Origin: Siphonodentalium dalli
Lineage: Eukaryota > Mollusca > Scaphopoda > Gadilida > Siphonodentaliidae
Assembly: GCA_032622095.1 (NCBI GenBank)
Contig: CP136066.1
Coordinates: forward strand, 51,058,911-51,122,910
Length of the DNA: 64,000 nucleotides
Direction: 5' to 3'
Below are positions 23,068-34,899 of this stretch, piece by piece. Position numbers and translations under genes: made by a program. Positions within the stretch are counted from its first letter, which is position 1, and every line of letters starts with the position of its first letter. The notes beneath the pieces are model-generated. The model worked only from the letters and a program-made list of their open reading frames with translations, did not search any database and was not told the DNA's origin.

Positions 23068-24158
23068 TCACTTGTTCGAGCAGCTCAAACTGTTGTGGCA
23101 CCGGCTATTACAGAGTACTCCCTCCTTGAAACATTTACATCTTCTCGTCTGACACTTTTTCGGACCACTATCGAAGATTTGTAACGGCCTGTCGTAGTCG
23201 TTGCTTTGGTCAATGTCTTTGTCGGTCAGAAGTCGTTCAGGACAAACGTCGAATTGGTTTCGCGAATAGCTGCCTTTCAGGATACCACTTATTGTAGCAA
23301 TCTTGTACATGTCGTCGTCTCGACTCACAATCACACCTAGAATGTTTCCCGGATCGCCACGGCCGCGATCTACTTGAGGAATGGGAACAGCAACATTGTC
23401 TCCTATTTGGCCAGCAATAAGATCTACTCTACTACGCTTAACCATTCGTTCTGCTTGTGCCGTTTGTGATGCGCTGGCTGCCGATCGCTGGTTGATGATG
23501 TCGGTTTGTCGTTGATCAAGTTGATCGGCGGTTGTTGTTGTGGTGGTGTTTCAGGTTGGAGCTGGTCAGTAGAAGCTTGTGCTTCAAGTTGATCGGTGGA
23601 AGAAGGTTGTTGTGGTGGTGGTGTTTCAGGTTGTAGCAGTTCATCTGGTAATGACGTGTCTTCTGTTGGGGATAGAGTTGCGAGCAGCTCTTGTTCGGCC
23701 TCGAGTCGGCTGATCACTTCAGTAGGTAGAGATGTTGAAGTAAGACCAACTCTGGCACTTGTTCCGAATATTGCAGCATAAGGGCTCCTATTAATTCCAG
23801 CATGATAAGAAGAATTCGTCGCGAACTGAATAAACTTGATCCCCGTTGTCCAATCTGTGGAATTGTTGTCTGACATCCAGGCCACAAGCATGTCTATAAT
23901 ATCGCCATTAGCTCTCTCAACTGAACCCTGACTCTGTGGATGTCTGGTTTTTCCGTGTACTATTTTCAGGTTGGGCCACATGGACGCAAGTTCTGTGATT
24001 ACTGCCGCGGTAAACTCGGAACCATTATCATATTGAAGAATAACAGGAGCGCCTATCAGGAAGAAGATGTTAGCTAGATGGAACGCTACCTCAGTGGCTC
24101 GTTTGGAAGTCAGTGGTCGTAGAATGCAAAACTTGGTCAAGTGGTCCTGGTACACCAT
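23068..24158 (-). pseudogene. Integrase (rve/DDE) pseudogene of the Ginger-like element
   Basis: The first frame (24158-23424, 244 codons) holds the second half of an rve core: LQYDNGSEF with the second catalytic Asp (residue 44) and QGSVERANGD with the catalytic Glu (residue 81), 36 residues between, as in retroviral-type integrases. The N-terminal part with the zinc finger and the first catalytic Asp is missing, since the right TIR abuts the frame. A single-base frameshift near 23445 moves the reading into a second frame (23445-23068) with a conserved C-terminal domain (VDRGRGDP, YSRNQFDVCPERLLT) and a cysteine cluster (CQTRRCKCFKEGVLC). The protein is inactive for two independent reasons. 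Similarity to KRBA2/SCAND3-like integrases is from memory of the family. Confidence 0.85.
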
Positions 24159-24348
24159 GATCCTGACGGTTTCGCGAAATGACTGAAAAGTTTAGTCATT
24201 TCACGAAATGACTGGTTTCACAATCTGACTAACATATATAGGTTTCATCTATATCTAATAGTATCTTAAGTAATCTTATTGCGGTTCGGATTATCCAAAT
24301 AATATTTTTGGAATATATAATTGGCGTAAATCTTTCAGCTCATGGCAT

Positions 24349-24829
24349 CACACTGTCCAATCGGCTCGCGGAATACCAGTGTGGATGTCAGAATACCAGT
24401 GCTCCACAGGAGAATATCAGTGTTTTTAAGCGATATAGTGGTATCATAATTAGAACTGGACGGCTAAATAACGACACAAAAGACAATGGAAAGGTATATA
24501 CGATCAATTTTGAATTTACCCAGTGGAGGGGTCACCTGGTGATGTTCATTTCGACTCTGGGTGATCTGGCCTTTGTTTAAAGCAGAAAAATAGGGTGTAC
24601 AAACTCGTAGGGGGGGGGGTAAAATTTTGCCCTAATCGGTATTCTAGTGCGTTTTGTTTAATTCCTGAGCATAACTTGCGGAATCTATTATAAAATTCCG
24701 ATAGCGGAATCTATCGGCAATACATGCACATCGAAATCACTGTCGTGAATCAGTTGGAAATACACGAACATAAATCGAAACGAGGGGTGGCGATCACAGA
24801 AAATGGCATGGCGAACTACCAGTGCATGC
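24349..24829. repeat. Left inverted arm of the hAT-like element
   Basis: Inverted match to 30915-31381. Contains three ATACCAGTG/ATATCAGTG motifs within about 70 bp of the end and two more CTACCAGTGC at the inner end. A 10-bp G-run lies at about 24610-24619. Confidence 0.9.
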
Positions 24830-27021
24830 CAACGAGGGCTACCAGTGCCAAATTTTCTTTATATGGTAAGTTATATCGGGTATATGTCGGGGGACGTTTT
24901 AGATTCGGTTTAAGCTACCAGTAATTTCTCATCACCTTATCAAATTTGGACACAATCGATCTAGAATGGTACATGTGTGGGTCTAAGATATGAAAGTTCG
25001 AAATTTTAAGTACGGCGATACTCAACATTGGTGGAACATAAAGTAACAATTTAGTGAGTTTACAGGCCATGGTGATTGTGTTGTGGGGGTACGTTTTTGA
25101 GGGTATGGGGTAGGGTGCGGCTATTTCGGCACAACTTTGGTCGGCATTAATAATAACATTAAGTCTCGTAGACGATATACATGTAAATGGGAGGCACATA
25201 GAGCGACGCCTCATTCCAGTTGTGCTGTAATGTTGTTATCCACATGAGATGTACAATGGGGGTTCAGGTTCGTATGAGTACTAATGCATGCTGGTATGAA
25301 GCGCAATTACTGACATGTAATGGGTAACGTACCCCCGAGTAATACTAAAATAACCCAACTGGCCAAGGAATATAGGACACCCAGATGGCTCCAAATGGCT
25401 AGCTTGTCATCTGAGAGGGTGTGAGTGAATACTAATTGCGCTTCTCAGCAATTGACTTGTCTTAAACGCAATTATTAATAAATGTGAATTTAGTCTCACA
25501 AATAGGCACCATCGTGCACCTGTATCGGTAACCAACATTACATCCCTTACAACCCGTCTTCTTCCCTGAAAACAATACCGCATAATGCAGGTATTTCTTT
25601 ATTCAACCGAACAGGAAGAAATCCGGGCAATACACTTTCGTGCTATAATGTCTTATCTCCATGGTCCGACATTACCCAAGTACAGCTTTCATTGCTTTTA
25701 GTGCAATAATGTCGTATCTACAGTCGCCCACAAAACCTCCTTTCTAACCATTCCCTGGATTCATAATCAGGCAGATAATCAAACAATTTATTGATTAACA
25801 CTTACAAAAGAAAATAGCAACATATGAAACTACAAAATATACATTATATCGAAAAAAGAATGTGATTTCTTACGATACCTGTTGTTCTTAATTTCCGCGT
25901 CCATCAGTGGGGGTCCGGGGGAACTTCCCCGGGAAATATTTGGAAAATTCTATGCACCGAGAGCAATTCTGGGGCCTGCTAATGTCCTAATTTAGACTTA
26001 TTCTGGGAGATGAATTTGGTCAAATTTTCAACAGCAATTTCTAATATATCACCTGGGTACTGAGATGTACTTAATAATATCTTTTAACATCTACAAATCA
26101 ATTAATTCTACTCAGTTTTTTACTTTTCATCCTATAAAACTTTGAATACCAGAGCTGGAGTTTGACTTGACCTTTAACACCTTCATTCATTAACAATGGT
26201 ATGTTTTAAATTTTTGAGTGAATTTTATCAACAATGCAGATATTTTTCCAGTTAGATAATCATCCAATGGCTGATGAAATCCTGATGAAATATGAATGTT
26301 ATTGTGCATGTACCGGTACATAAATAGGAAAAACAGCCTAAACTTAATACATCTTATCTCTTGTCATTGTGCAGACATACTATATGTACACCCGTTACAT
26401 GTAGTACTAGAATGTGCTGATCGGGTTAGGTTACATTTTCAACTTTTCGGTGAACCAAGGCAAGGACAAGTCTATTGAACACAGGACAATGCATGTCATA
26501 TGCACCGAAATAAACAGACACGTAAACCATGGCAGACGGCAGCTAGCAATTATTATTTACTAAATAATTATATCAAGTACAAGACCACAAGTCCACAGTC
26601 TATTATTAAAAGGACTTCACTTTCACGAAGTAGAAACTCATCAGATATTACTGAATTTCACATATTAGACCAGTCTCCAACTTGGTTCTCCAGAAAGTTG
26701 AAAATGTAGTAACCTGACCCTATCTGCACTAGTAAGTGCTATTATGGACAAAGAACCTGACTATTTAATTGATGAAAATGTACATATTTCATTATGTATA
26801 GGCCTACACGTATGTGACTTACATTATATACATGTTGAACAGCTGTCATATTGTTCCAAAGATATACATATTTAATTAATTCCTTTGATTTGGCACTTCT
26901 TCTCTGCTGCACTTTACAATTATGTTTCAGAATCCTCCTTTTGACAGCCTTGGCCAGACGATGAACAGTTTATTTTCAGCAGGCAAGGAATCCAGCTTTC
27001 GAATCTTTGCAGTCAGGCATT
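24830..27021. other. Non-coding left interior of the hAT-like element
   Basis: About 2.2 kb between the left arm and the 3' end of the decayed transposase. No frame longer than about 100 codons and none recognisable. A palindromic GGGGGAACTTCCCCGGG occurs near 25916. It could include other old insertions that I cannot delimit. Confidence 0.5.
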
Positions 27022-29024
27022 TTATTCCAGGTTCTGCTTTCCGTTTACACATGATTTTTTTTTAACTGGAATAAGCTGCAGGTCCTTACATTTTATAGCT
27101 TTCCTCTTCCGTGCCGCATCCACTTTCCGCTTATATCTGCTATGTGATGTCTGTATGTGATATATCAATGACTTATCAACTTTCGATTTATAAATGTCTC
27201 TTCTGTGATACAATTCCAAAGATGTTTTGTTTTGGATCGCAGATCATATTTAACAGTTTGTATCGCTGAAAATGTACTTATATCCATTCTGTTGGTTGTC
27301 GGATTTATCACATTATTCATTATACTGAAGGATTGTTCAATTCTGGGTCCAGTGAAGATACTTAGGGGTGCCTGGACTATCTTTCCTAAGCTGGGGTATT
27401 GCGGAATCACTTCAGCCCACAACAGTCTATTCTGGTGGTTTTGTCAGCAACAGGTAACGTTGGGTCAATTTGAATTTTTGAAATTTCCTTCAAGTAACAG
27501 TCCTGTTGTTCCTCCTTCAGAATAGTAGGGAAATAAGAACCTAGCTTTTTTAGTGCACCTTGAGTAATTGAATGTCCTTGAGCTAGAGGATCAATAGCTG
27601 ACAGACAGCGCAGTAAAGTGTTGTTTAGTGGAAATTTCCCCTGCATGTAGTGTGTGGCATCGGCATATGCCTCCTTAACATTAGTGTAGAATGTCTTCCT
27701 TTCATCTTTATCCATGTCACCATGCTCTGCATATTTTCCAACATATATCTGACAAGTGGGTAGATGGTTATTTGAGTCATTTACATCAAACTTAATCAAC
27801 TGTTTTCCATTGAGGTCTTTTATCTCTTCATGGTTGATGAAGCAGACTAAAAATGACTAAATAATTCTGTTTGCTCATCATGGATATTATGCATCATACG
27901 AACATTTTGCTCAAAAGCAATGAGGAAAGACTTGAGCATTGGAAGTACACTAACATACATACTCCATTAACAATATGGTCTTTTGTCGCTGATAGAATAG
28001 TTTGTCCACTATCCTTGATTTTCTCTCAACGCTGACAGGAGTGAATTTCTTTTCCTTCTGCAGCTTTGCAATTGCATACAATCTCTTTCTTGCTGGTTTT
28101 GGTGCTTTCTGTACAATTTCAATATATAATGAATTGTATGCGGTTTTCATTTCCTTGTCCAACCATGGGAAATAATACACAGTCAATATGTCAAAATGAT
28201 CTTGGTTCCGCTGTGTAACGTCATAGGCAGATAGCCATCTGTGTTCTATTCTCTGTGTTGGAAATATAGTTTTGGCACCAAGCAACGTACTCACTGCTAA
28301 TAGCTCACGAAGTTCAGGACTGAACTTGAAATCAAAGAAAAGGTCATCATCCAGCTTTTCAATATACTTATCGAAGTGCAAGCAGAATTTCTGTACAGAA
28401 GTATGAACGTTTAACATGGTGACATATGTCACCATCTATATCAAGAAGATGCGTCTCGAATCCAGATATTTCCCCCCTCATGTAATTCGTGGAATCACTC
28501 AGACATGACATCAAGTTTGTGAGTAGAATGTCGTCATCCTCAAATTTATCTGTTACAGCTGAAAAAACAGTGTGTGCGTTAACAGTGGTCATAGGCACAG
28601 AACTATAATGTTGGACAATGCAACTGCCATCCTCTGGAGAAAAATATGACACTAGAGTGCTTAGGACTCGCTGTCGGTTTGCGCTGGTACATTAATCCAC
28701 GTTTATGGAAAAAGGCTGATTTTGCAAGCAATGAACTGTACGCTTGTGAGAAACAACAGCAAGACCCTCCTTCAATTTGTAAGTGGTTTGGTTGTTTGTC
28801 ACTCCAATGAGAGTTCGTTGAGAGTTTAATATCTCTTGACAGTTCCTTGCATAACTTAATCAAGTGTGGAGTTACACTCAAAGGTAAACCATGTTCCACA
28901 TTGAAAGAAATTACCATAGCTTTAGCATGAGTCTTTCTATTCATGAAACTGACATTCGGCACATTTGGAACCACCTTACCAGCACACATTCCACTGGTGT
29001 GTACATTACTGGCCGCATTTTTTT

Positions 29025-29130
29025 TACCCCCCCCCTACGAGTTTGTACACCCTATTTTTCTGCTTTAAACAAAGGCCAGATCACCCAGAGTCGAAATGAA
29101 CATCACCAGGTGACCCCTCCACTGGGTATA
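29025..29130. repeat. Internal third copy of part of the hAT-like arm
   Basis: About 105 bp that look identical, in reverse complement, to about 24535-24640 of the left arm (from the poly-G tract through TGTACACCCT and GGCCAGATCACCCAGAG to CTCCACTGGGT). The right arm copy (about 31120-31205) is clearly more diverged. This points to a recent copying event from the left arm into the transposase gene. Confidence 0.85.
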
Positions 29131-29289
29131 TTGCAATCTCCAGTATAATTTGAAAAAGAATTTGGTTTATTCAGACTTGTATCAGTAACACCAGTTTCCA
29201 TTTCCTTTGTGATTGCAAAGACACATGGTAATGTTTGTGTGTTGTCAACTGCTTCTTGTCTTTTAGTGTGTTTTTTTTAGATGATGTAG

Positions 29290-30394
29290 TGTTACGCCGA
29301 GTTATGTAGTAACTGACGAGTTTTGTGGCAGCTCACGAGTTATGTAGTAACAATCGACGAGTTTTGTGGTAGCTCACGAGTTTTGTAGTAAAATCGACGA
29401 GTTATGTAGTAATTTGGGTTACGAGTTTTGTAGTAAAATATCGACGAGTTTTGTAGTAAAAAACAAGCTAACGAGTTTTGTAGCAACAATTTTTAGTCAG
29501 TTTCAAAGGCGGGTTTGGACTTAATAAAATCGTATATAGTAAATGCAATGTGTTTTTGTGTAAGTGTTTGTGTGGTGGACGTTAATGACGTTGTAGCTCA
29601 ACTTGACGTTGGTCCCTCGTCACTGCTGCGTCGTTTCTCAATCTGATCTGAGCCAAACTTCGTACCTAGAAGTACTATGGCCATGTTATTAACTTGAACC
29701 TGGCCCCCATTGCGTCAGACGTCGCGTCCTATTTCTTAATACCATGTTGTATTGGTGAAATAGAATAAACTATCTGTGGAAAACTAAATGTGGTTCGTCA
29801 TTTTTCTCTCAGTGCATAATGGATTCATGGCTTGTGCACTCTAAGAAATAAACGCAACCACATAAATAACATGGCCACAACACGTATATGTACCAAGTTT
29901 CGAACTGATCTGCCGATAAACTGCGGAGGAGTGACGAGGGACCATCATCGAGTTGAGCTACAGCGTCATTAACGTCAGAACGCGACGTCTGGTGTAATGG
30001 GGACCAGGTCCAAGTTAATAACATGTCCAAAGTACTTCTAGGTACGAAGTTTGGCGCAGATCTGCTGAGAAACGGCGCAGCAGTGACGAGGGACCAACAT
30101 CAAGTTTAGCTACAGTGTCATCAACGTCCACCACACAAACAATTACACAAAAAACATTGCATTTACTATATAAGATTTTATTAAACGCGCCTTTGAAACT
30201 GACTGAAAATTGTTGCTTGTTTTTTACTACAAAACTCGTCGATATTTTACTACAAAACTCGTAACCTGAAATTACTACATAACTCGTCGATTTTACTACA
30301 AAACTCGTGAGATACCACAAAACTCGTCGATTGTTACTACATAACTCGTGAGCTACCACAAAACTCGTCAGTTACTACATAACTCGGCGTAACA
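29290..30394. mobile_element. Nested TIR element with ACGAGTTTTGTAGTA arrays
   Basis: 1,105 bp inserted in the hAT-like transposase. Ends are TGTTACGCCGAGTTATG and its inverse, flanked by TGTAG and TGTAT (4 of 5 bases match). The inverted arms are about 400 bp. The outer 200 bp of each arm is an irregular array of ACGAGTT(T/A)TGTAGTA separated by TCG- or AGCTC-type spacers, about 10 motifs per arm. A module of about 110 bp starting near GACGTT and including GGTCCCTCGTCACT occurs three times (about 29575, 29930 and 30080, in two orientations). No clear protein. Superfamily unknown. Confidence 0.85.
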
Positions 30395-31502
30395 TGTATG
30401 TTTTTTCAAATCGTTTTTTCCACCAGAAGCATACTTCACACGAGTATCACAAATTGTGCATTCAACTAATCCTGACTTGTCTATTTTTCTTAAATAGTCA
30501 GAAAAGAAGTGTCTACTCACATATTTCATTTCCAACCATTGCCACTGGAATTTATTATTACAATCTTGGTCGATTTTTTTGATGTTACAATCACGTTGAA
30601 CAACTGCCATTTTCAAGAATGATTTCAAAATGCGGTTCCTTTGTTTCATGTGCATCTTCTAGGATTGGCTTACTTGAATGCTGATTGGTTAAATATCAGG
30701 AATCACTCTCTGATTCCACTCTGAGAACCAATGCAAAGCAGTCTTTTAATGCAGCTTACATACACGAAATTAGGAGACTAGTTAGAGAGATGGGTTTTTA
30801 AAAAATGGGGAATCCGGGAAGCGGACCGGAAAAAATGACAAAAATCCGGAAATTTTCCAAACTTCACAAAAAATCTGGAATTCCGGAAAAATCCGGAAAA
30901 CTTACGTCCTTGCATGCACTGGTAGTTCGTCGTGCCATTTTCTGTGATCATCGCCCCTCGTTTCGATTTATTTTCGTGTATTTCCAACTGATACACGCCA
31001 GTGATTTCGATGTGCACGTATTGCCGATAGATTCCGCTGTCGGAATTTTATAAAAGATTCCGCAAGTTATGCTCATATCAGGAATTAAACAAAACGCACT
31101 AGAATACCGATTAGGGCCAAATTTGACCTCCCCCTACGAGTTTTTACACCCAATTATTCTGCTTTAAACAAAGGCCAGATCGCACAGAGTCGAACTGAAC
31201 ATCACTGGGTAAATGCAAACTTGATCGTATATACCTTTCCATTGTCTTTTGTGTCGTTATCTAGTCGTCCATTTCTAATTATGATACCATTATATCGCTT
31301 AAAACACTGATATTCTCCCGTGGAGCACTGGTATTCTGACGTTCACACCACTGGTATTCCGCGAGCCGATTGGACAGTGTGGGCATATGATCATAAAATG
31401 GTATTCATCACATGGGCTATTGCTGTTTAAATCATTATTATCTTTTCCTTTTGTTCATCTATTCTTTTCAACTATCAGCAACTATTTGATCTCTATCAGC
31501 AG

Positions 31503-31935
31503 CATTGTTCTTCTTACTACGCTTTACTGCTGAATGCACGTCCAGTGGAGTGATTTGTTCACAGTACGTATTACACACGTCCAGTGGAGTGATTTGTTCA
31601 CAGTACGTATTACACGCATAGTCCGTATGCGTGCAACTTAGAATATCGGTAAGCTGATCCGTTATAGATAAACATTGTTCTTCTTAATGGGCTTTACTGC
31701 AGAATGCACGTCCAGTGGAGTGATTTGTTCACAGTACGTATTACACGCATAGTCCGTATGCGTGCAACTTAGAATATCGGTAAGCTGATCGGTGATAGAT
31801 AAACATTGTCCTTTTTAATGGGCTTTACTGCAGAATGCACTTCCAGTGGAGTGATTTGTTTATAGTCCGTATGCGTGCGACTTAGAATATTGGTAAGTTG
31901 ATCGGTGATAGATAAACAATGTTCTTTTATTAATT
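31503..31935. repeat. 131-bp tandem repeat
   Basis: Copies beginning ACGTCCAGTGGAGTGATTTG start near 31538, 31577, 31708 and 31839. The last three are 131 bp apart and the first two 39 bp apart through an internal deletion. Each full unit includes TTAGAATATCGGTAAG and GATAGATAAACA. On the minus strand the last unit reads as 60 codons, but the earlier units have stops, so I do not call a gene. Confidence 0.9.
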
Positions 31936-33365
31936 GTTGCTTGTTCTCCAATTACGAAATTTCGCTTGTTGAAACCATTGTTAAGTAAACCAACTGTATA
32001 GTAAGTCCAAATATTTTAGTATGAATATGATTTTCAGAATATTTGTCAATGCTTTGAACTTTTCGAATGTTTAACGTCAAGTTTTGATTAAACTGGTATC
32101 TTATTGGACCAATTTGGGAACATTTATCTGTAACCAAAATGCTATATATAGTCCGCCTACTGTTTTGCTCAAGTACCTAAACAGCGTCCTGTGGAAATTC
32201 TTTTTTCACGAGGAAATGCATACTTAATCGACAAACACCCAGATAAATCTCAAGATGCGTATGAGTTTTATTGGGGGAATACTCATACAATTCACATAAA
32301 ATAGCACCGTAAAATTATGCACCTGATGGGCAATCACATTTCCAGTTAGCTGAACCATTTGCACAATTTTTTGGCACTGTCTCTCCAAATACAAAAATCA
32401 GCGTCCTGTCGACGACTCTTACCTGCACCCAATGAAATCAGCTTCCCACGGACTGACCACTATTTACCGCCCCTAGTGTGGGACTTATGCCACGATAGCC
32501 ACAGGAGGTTCGGGAATATAGCCGAGGGCTCCGTCCGTCTGTCTGTCCGTAGTCAGTCCGTCCGAACATTTCAACTTGTAACTTGGGTGAATTTCGTTAT
32601 CCTTGACATGGTGATAGCACAGCTTGGTAGAAAGGATAACCACATATACTACGGATTCGTCTATTAATTTTTACCTGAATTACGGCCCTCGTTTGACGTA
32701 TACAAAGTTGTTAATTTTATCTCTGTACGAACATTTCAGCTTGTAACTCGAGCATGGATCAACAGATTCGTCGGTTGTACTTTCGTGTGGTGCTAGCCCA
32801 GTTGAAGGGGAAAGGATATCCACTTCTTGGATTTAGAAATAAAAAAACATTTTCATGAATATTTAATATTGCCACTCTCTAAACGGGGCGTCGTGGGGGG
32901 GGGGGGGGGGTAGGGCACGCTTAAGATTGTTACATTGTCTTCCGTGCCTGTTTTCTGCCCCCTCCATATATTTTATGTGCAATAAATATATTCACAAAAA
33001 AAAAAAAATTGATGACGCAGCGACAGAAAACCTAGAACTGTGGAAAATCAACAATTGTATATATTTATTAAATTTACAGAATTTAGAAATATCTGCCGCA
33101 TGTGATAATAAATATTGTTCAATATTAGTCTTTTACTGATATGGTGAATACAACGAGCGTTTTGTCCACATATTTGAGAGAATTTGGAAACTGGAAACTT
33201 GCTTTGACTTTGGCATTTAATTTTGGGTATGTAATAATTACATATTGGTCTCAATGTATTCACGAGTTGGAAGAACTTGAGCGCGTGTTGATAACACTGT
33301 CGCTATTAGGCACGCAATGCTTTCTTTTCAACCTCTGGATAATGCAGAGAATGGTAATCTCAGAC
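31936..33365. other. Sequence without recognised genes
   Basis: Mostly unique. A 102-codon plus-strand frame at 32359-32667 lies in a moderately GC-rich stretch with CCGTCCGTCTGTCTGTCCGT and has no recognisable motif. A 17-bp G-run sits at about 32894-32910. Nothing else identified. Confidence 0.5.
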
Positions 33366-33369
33366 TTAA

Positions 33370-33822
33370 AGGTACTCAATCCTATCAGACGCTCCTAAAT
33401 TACTATTTCTTTGGCTTCGGGGGTAAAAAATATTTGATCCGACTCGAGGAACCCACCAATCAAAGATCAGAGTGATCAGATATCGATTTTTGAAGTTTGT
33501 TTTTACTCTCGATGTTTAATAATATGTGGCCCAGAAACACGTGATCAAACGGAATGTCTCGGACAAAACTGCGGATGGAGATGGATAACTCTAAAATTAA
33601 GTGGTAATGCGGTCAAATTTCGTTATACTTTAGTGATATTACGGCCAAATTGTGTTGAACAAATGTTGATAAATAACAAGTTTTGGGAAATTTGATACCA
33701 TAGTTGACAGTGGTTAGCATTATTTGTTGCAGTATATCGATTTTGATAACTAAAGCGTATTTTGAAGAAATGTCGTTGTTGTATCTTGATGTATGGGGAC
33801 CGTCTGATCGGATTGAGCACCT
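33370..33822 (+). mobile_element. TTAA-flanked MITE (AGGTACTCAATCC family), copy 1
   Basis: 453 bp between TTAA at 33366-33369 and TTAA at 33823-33826. Inverted ends AGGTACTCAATCC and GGATTGAGCACCT, followed by ATCAGACG on both sides. It is a whole-length inverted match to 49721-50149. No coding sequence. TTAA targets are used by piggyBac and Kolobok-type elements; the ends do not decide between them. Confidence 0.85.
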
Positions 33823-33978
33823 TTAAAATCTGTTCTCAAGACAGGAATGATTTCTCGTTGATGTGTGCGTGATTACTTGGAATATCAAAGCCGAATAAGG
33901 AAAACGTAAATATTTGATCCGATGTCACATGTAAAGTCTATTGATTCTTTCACAACGAAAGAAGTTATGTCGCATTAA

Positions 33979-34360
33979 TCCTTTACCCAACAGAACGGCC
34001 CTGTGCCAATGCATTCTCTTATATATGCGAGTCGACCATAGGTCGCCTCGCATATATAAGAGAATGCATTGGCTTAACACATTAAAAATTATAAAATTGT
34101 TAAAGAATGTAAGAAAAAATGGTAAAAAGTGTTAAAAAAAGATTTTTTTTAGGCCAATGCATTCTCTTATATATGCGAGGCGACATATGGTCGACTCGCA
34201 TATATAAGAGAATGCATTGGCACAGGGCATAACTGTAACTATCACAATGTGGTCAAGGAGCCGGTTCCAATGATATCCATATTTGTATGGTTCTATTGAG
34301 ACAGACCGAAGATATTTTAGGCTGTTGAAGCTTTATTTGGCCGGTTTGTTGGGTAAAGGG
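33979..34360. mobile_element. TTAA-flanked, piggyBac-type MITE with paired hairpins, copy 2
   Basis: 382 bp between TTAA at 33975-33978 and 34361-34364. It is nearly identical to 14951-15338, including both hairpins (34005-34073 and 34153-34221), the spacer, and the right-hand GGCCGGTTTGTTGGG end. The first terminal base differs (TCCTTTACCC). Confidence 0.88.
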
Positions 34361-34364
34361 TTAA

Positions 34365-34855
34365 TCCTTTCATGATGGAACTGCGCTGGGTCAGAATTAA
34401 ATATCACGTGCCAGTGCATTCTCTTATATATGCGAGTCTCATTTAGGGAGCCTCGCATATATAAGAGAATATATATATCTTTATTTCCTCCATTCACGGA
34501 GAGTTATGAATAATATAAATTGACAAAAGGAAATTCAAATAATACAAGAACAATAAACATATATACAGTGGACATAACAACAAAGAATAGTCGCTAAGAG
34601 TTCAGCAAGCATACACACACACGCATACACCCATGTATATATTGATACGAACAGACACCCATCGTACATACTCGCACGCCATCATACATGCAAATCCCAC
34701 ACTAATACATGCATGCACACATACATATTCATACACGCATAAAACATACATGCAATACATATACATGTGCTCACATGCCACGGTGCTATATACATATATA
34801 TACATATACATACACATATACATATATATACATATATATATATATAAATATATAT

Positions 34856-34899
<44 letters not shown>

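Larger units (their letters stand above)
22800..24234 (-). mobile_element. Ginger-like DNA transposon, internally deleted
   Basis: 1,435-bp element with terminal inverted repeats of over 60 bp beginning TGTTA, then GTCAGATTGTGAAACC, AGTCATTTCGTGAAATGACT and TTTCGCGAAACC. TGTTA fits the TGTNR start described for Ginger elements, and TATA on both sides fits their 4-bp target duplication, although the flanks are (TA)n so this is not decisive. The interior encodes the C-terminal part of an rve-type integrase on the minus strand, resembling KRBA2/SCAND3-like integrases. Confidence 0.8.
27022..30655 (-). pseudogene. hAT-like transposase, decayed and interrupted
   Basis: Read on the minus strand. 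N-terminal piece 30655-30395: a CTIC...KNDLKKH segment, a BED-type zinc finger candidate. It is split by the element at 29290-30394, continues at about 29260-29140, then pieces at 28989-28603, 28652-28368, 28435-27950, 27799-27407, 27422-27165 and 27219-27022 in changing frames. Landmarks include HGLPLSVTPHLIKLCKELSRD, LDIDGDICHH, EHRWLSAYDV, and the C-terminal YPSLGKI...GPRIEQSFSIMNN block, which matches the hAT dimerisation region. At least five frameshifts or stops, so no function. The order and spacing fit one ancestral transposase. The family identity is from memory of related proteins in other animals. Confidence 0.8.
24349..31381 (-). mobile_element. hAT-like DNA transposon, 7.0 kb, with ~480-bp inverted termini
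   Basis: The ends CACACTGTCCAATCGG (24349) and CCGATTGGACAGTGTG (to 31381) are inverted copies, flanked on both sides by GGCAT (24344-24348 and 31382-31386), a perfect 5-bp target duplication. The inverted arms extend about 470-480 bp (24349-24829 and 30915-31381). Several ACCAGTG motifs recur in both arms, likely transposase sites. The minus strand carries a decayed hAT-type transposase (27022-30655). A second transposon (29290-30394) and an internal copy of part of the arm (about 29025-29130) interrupt it. Most hAT elements make 8-bp duplications, but groups with 5-bp ones exist; the superfamily assignment rests mainly on the protein. Confidence 0.85.

Noticed and set aside
22800-24234. Retroviral or LTR-retrotransposon integrase
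   Set aside because: The integrase fragment is bounded by terminal inverted repeats rather than LTRs, and no gag, protease or RT is present.
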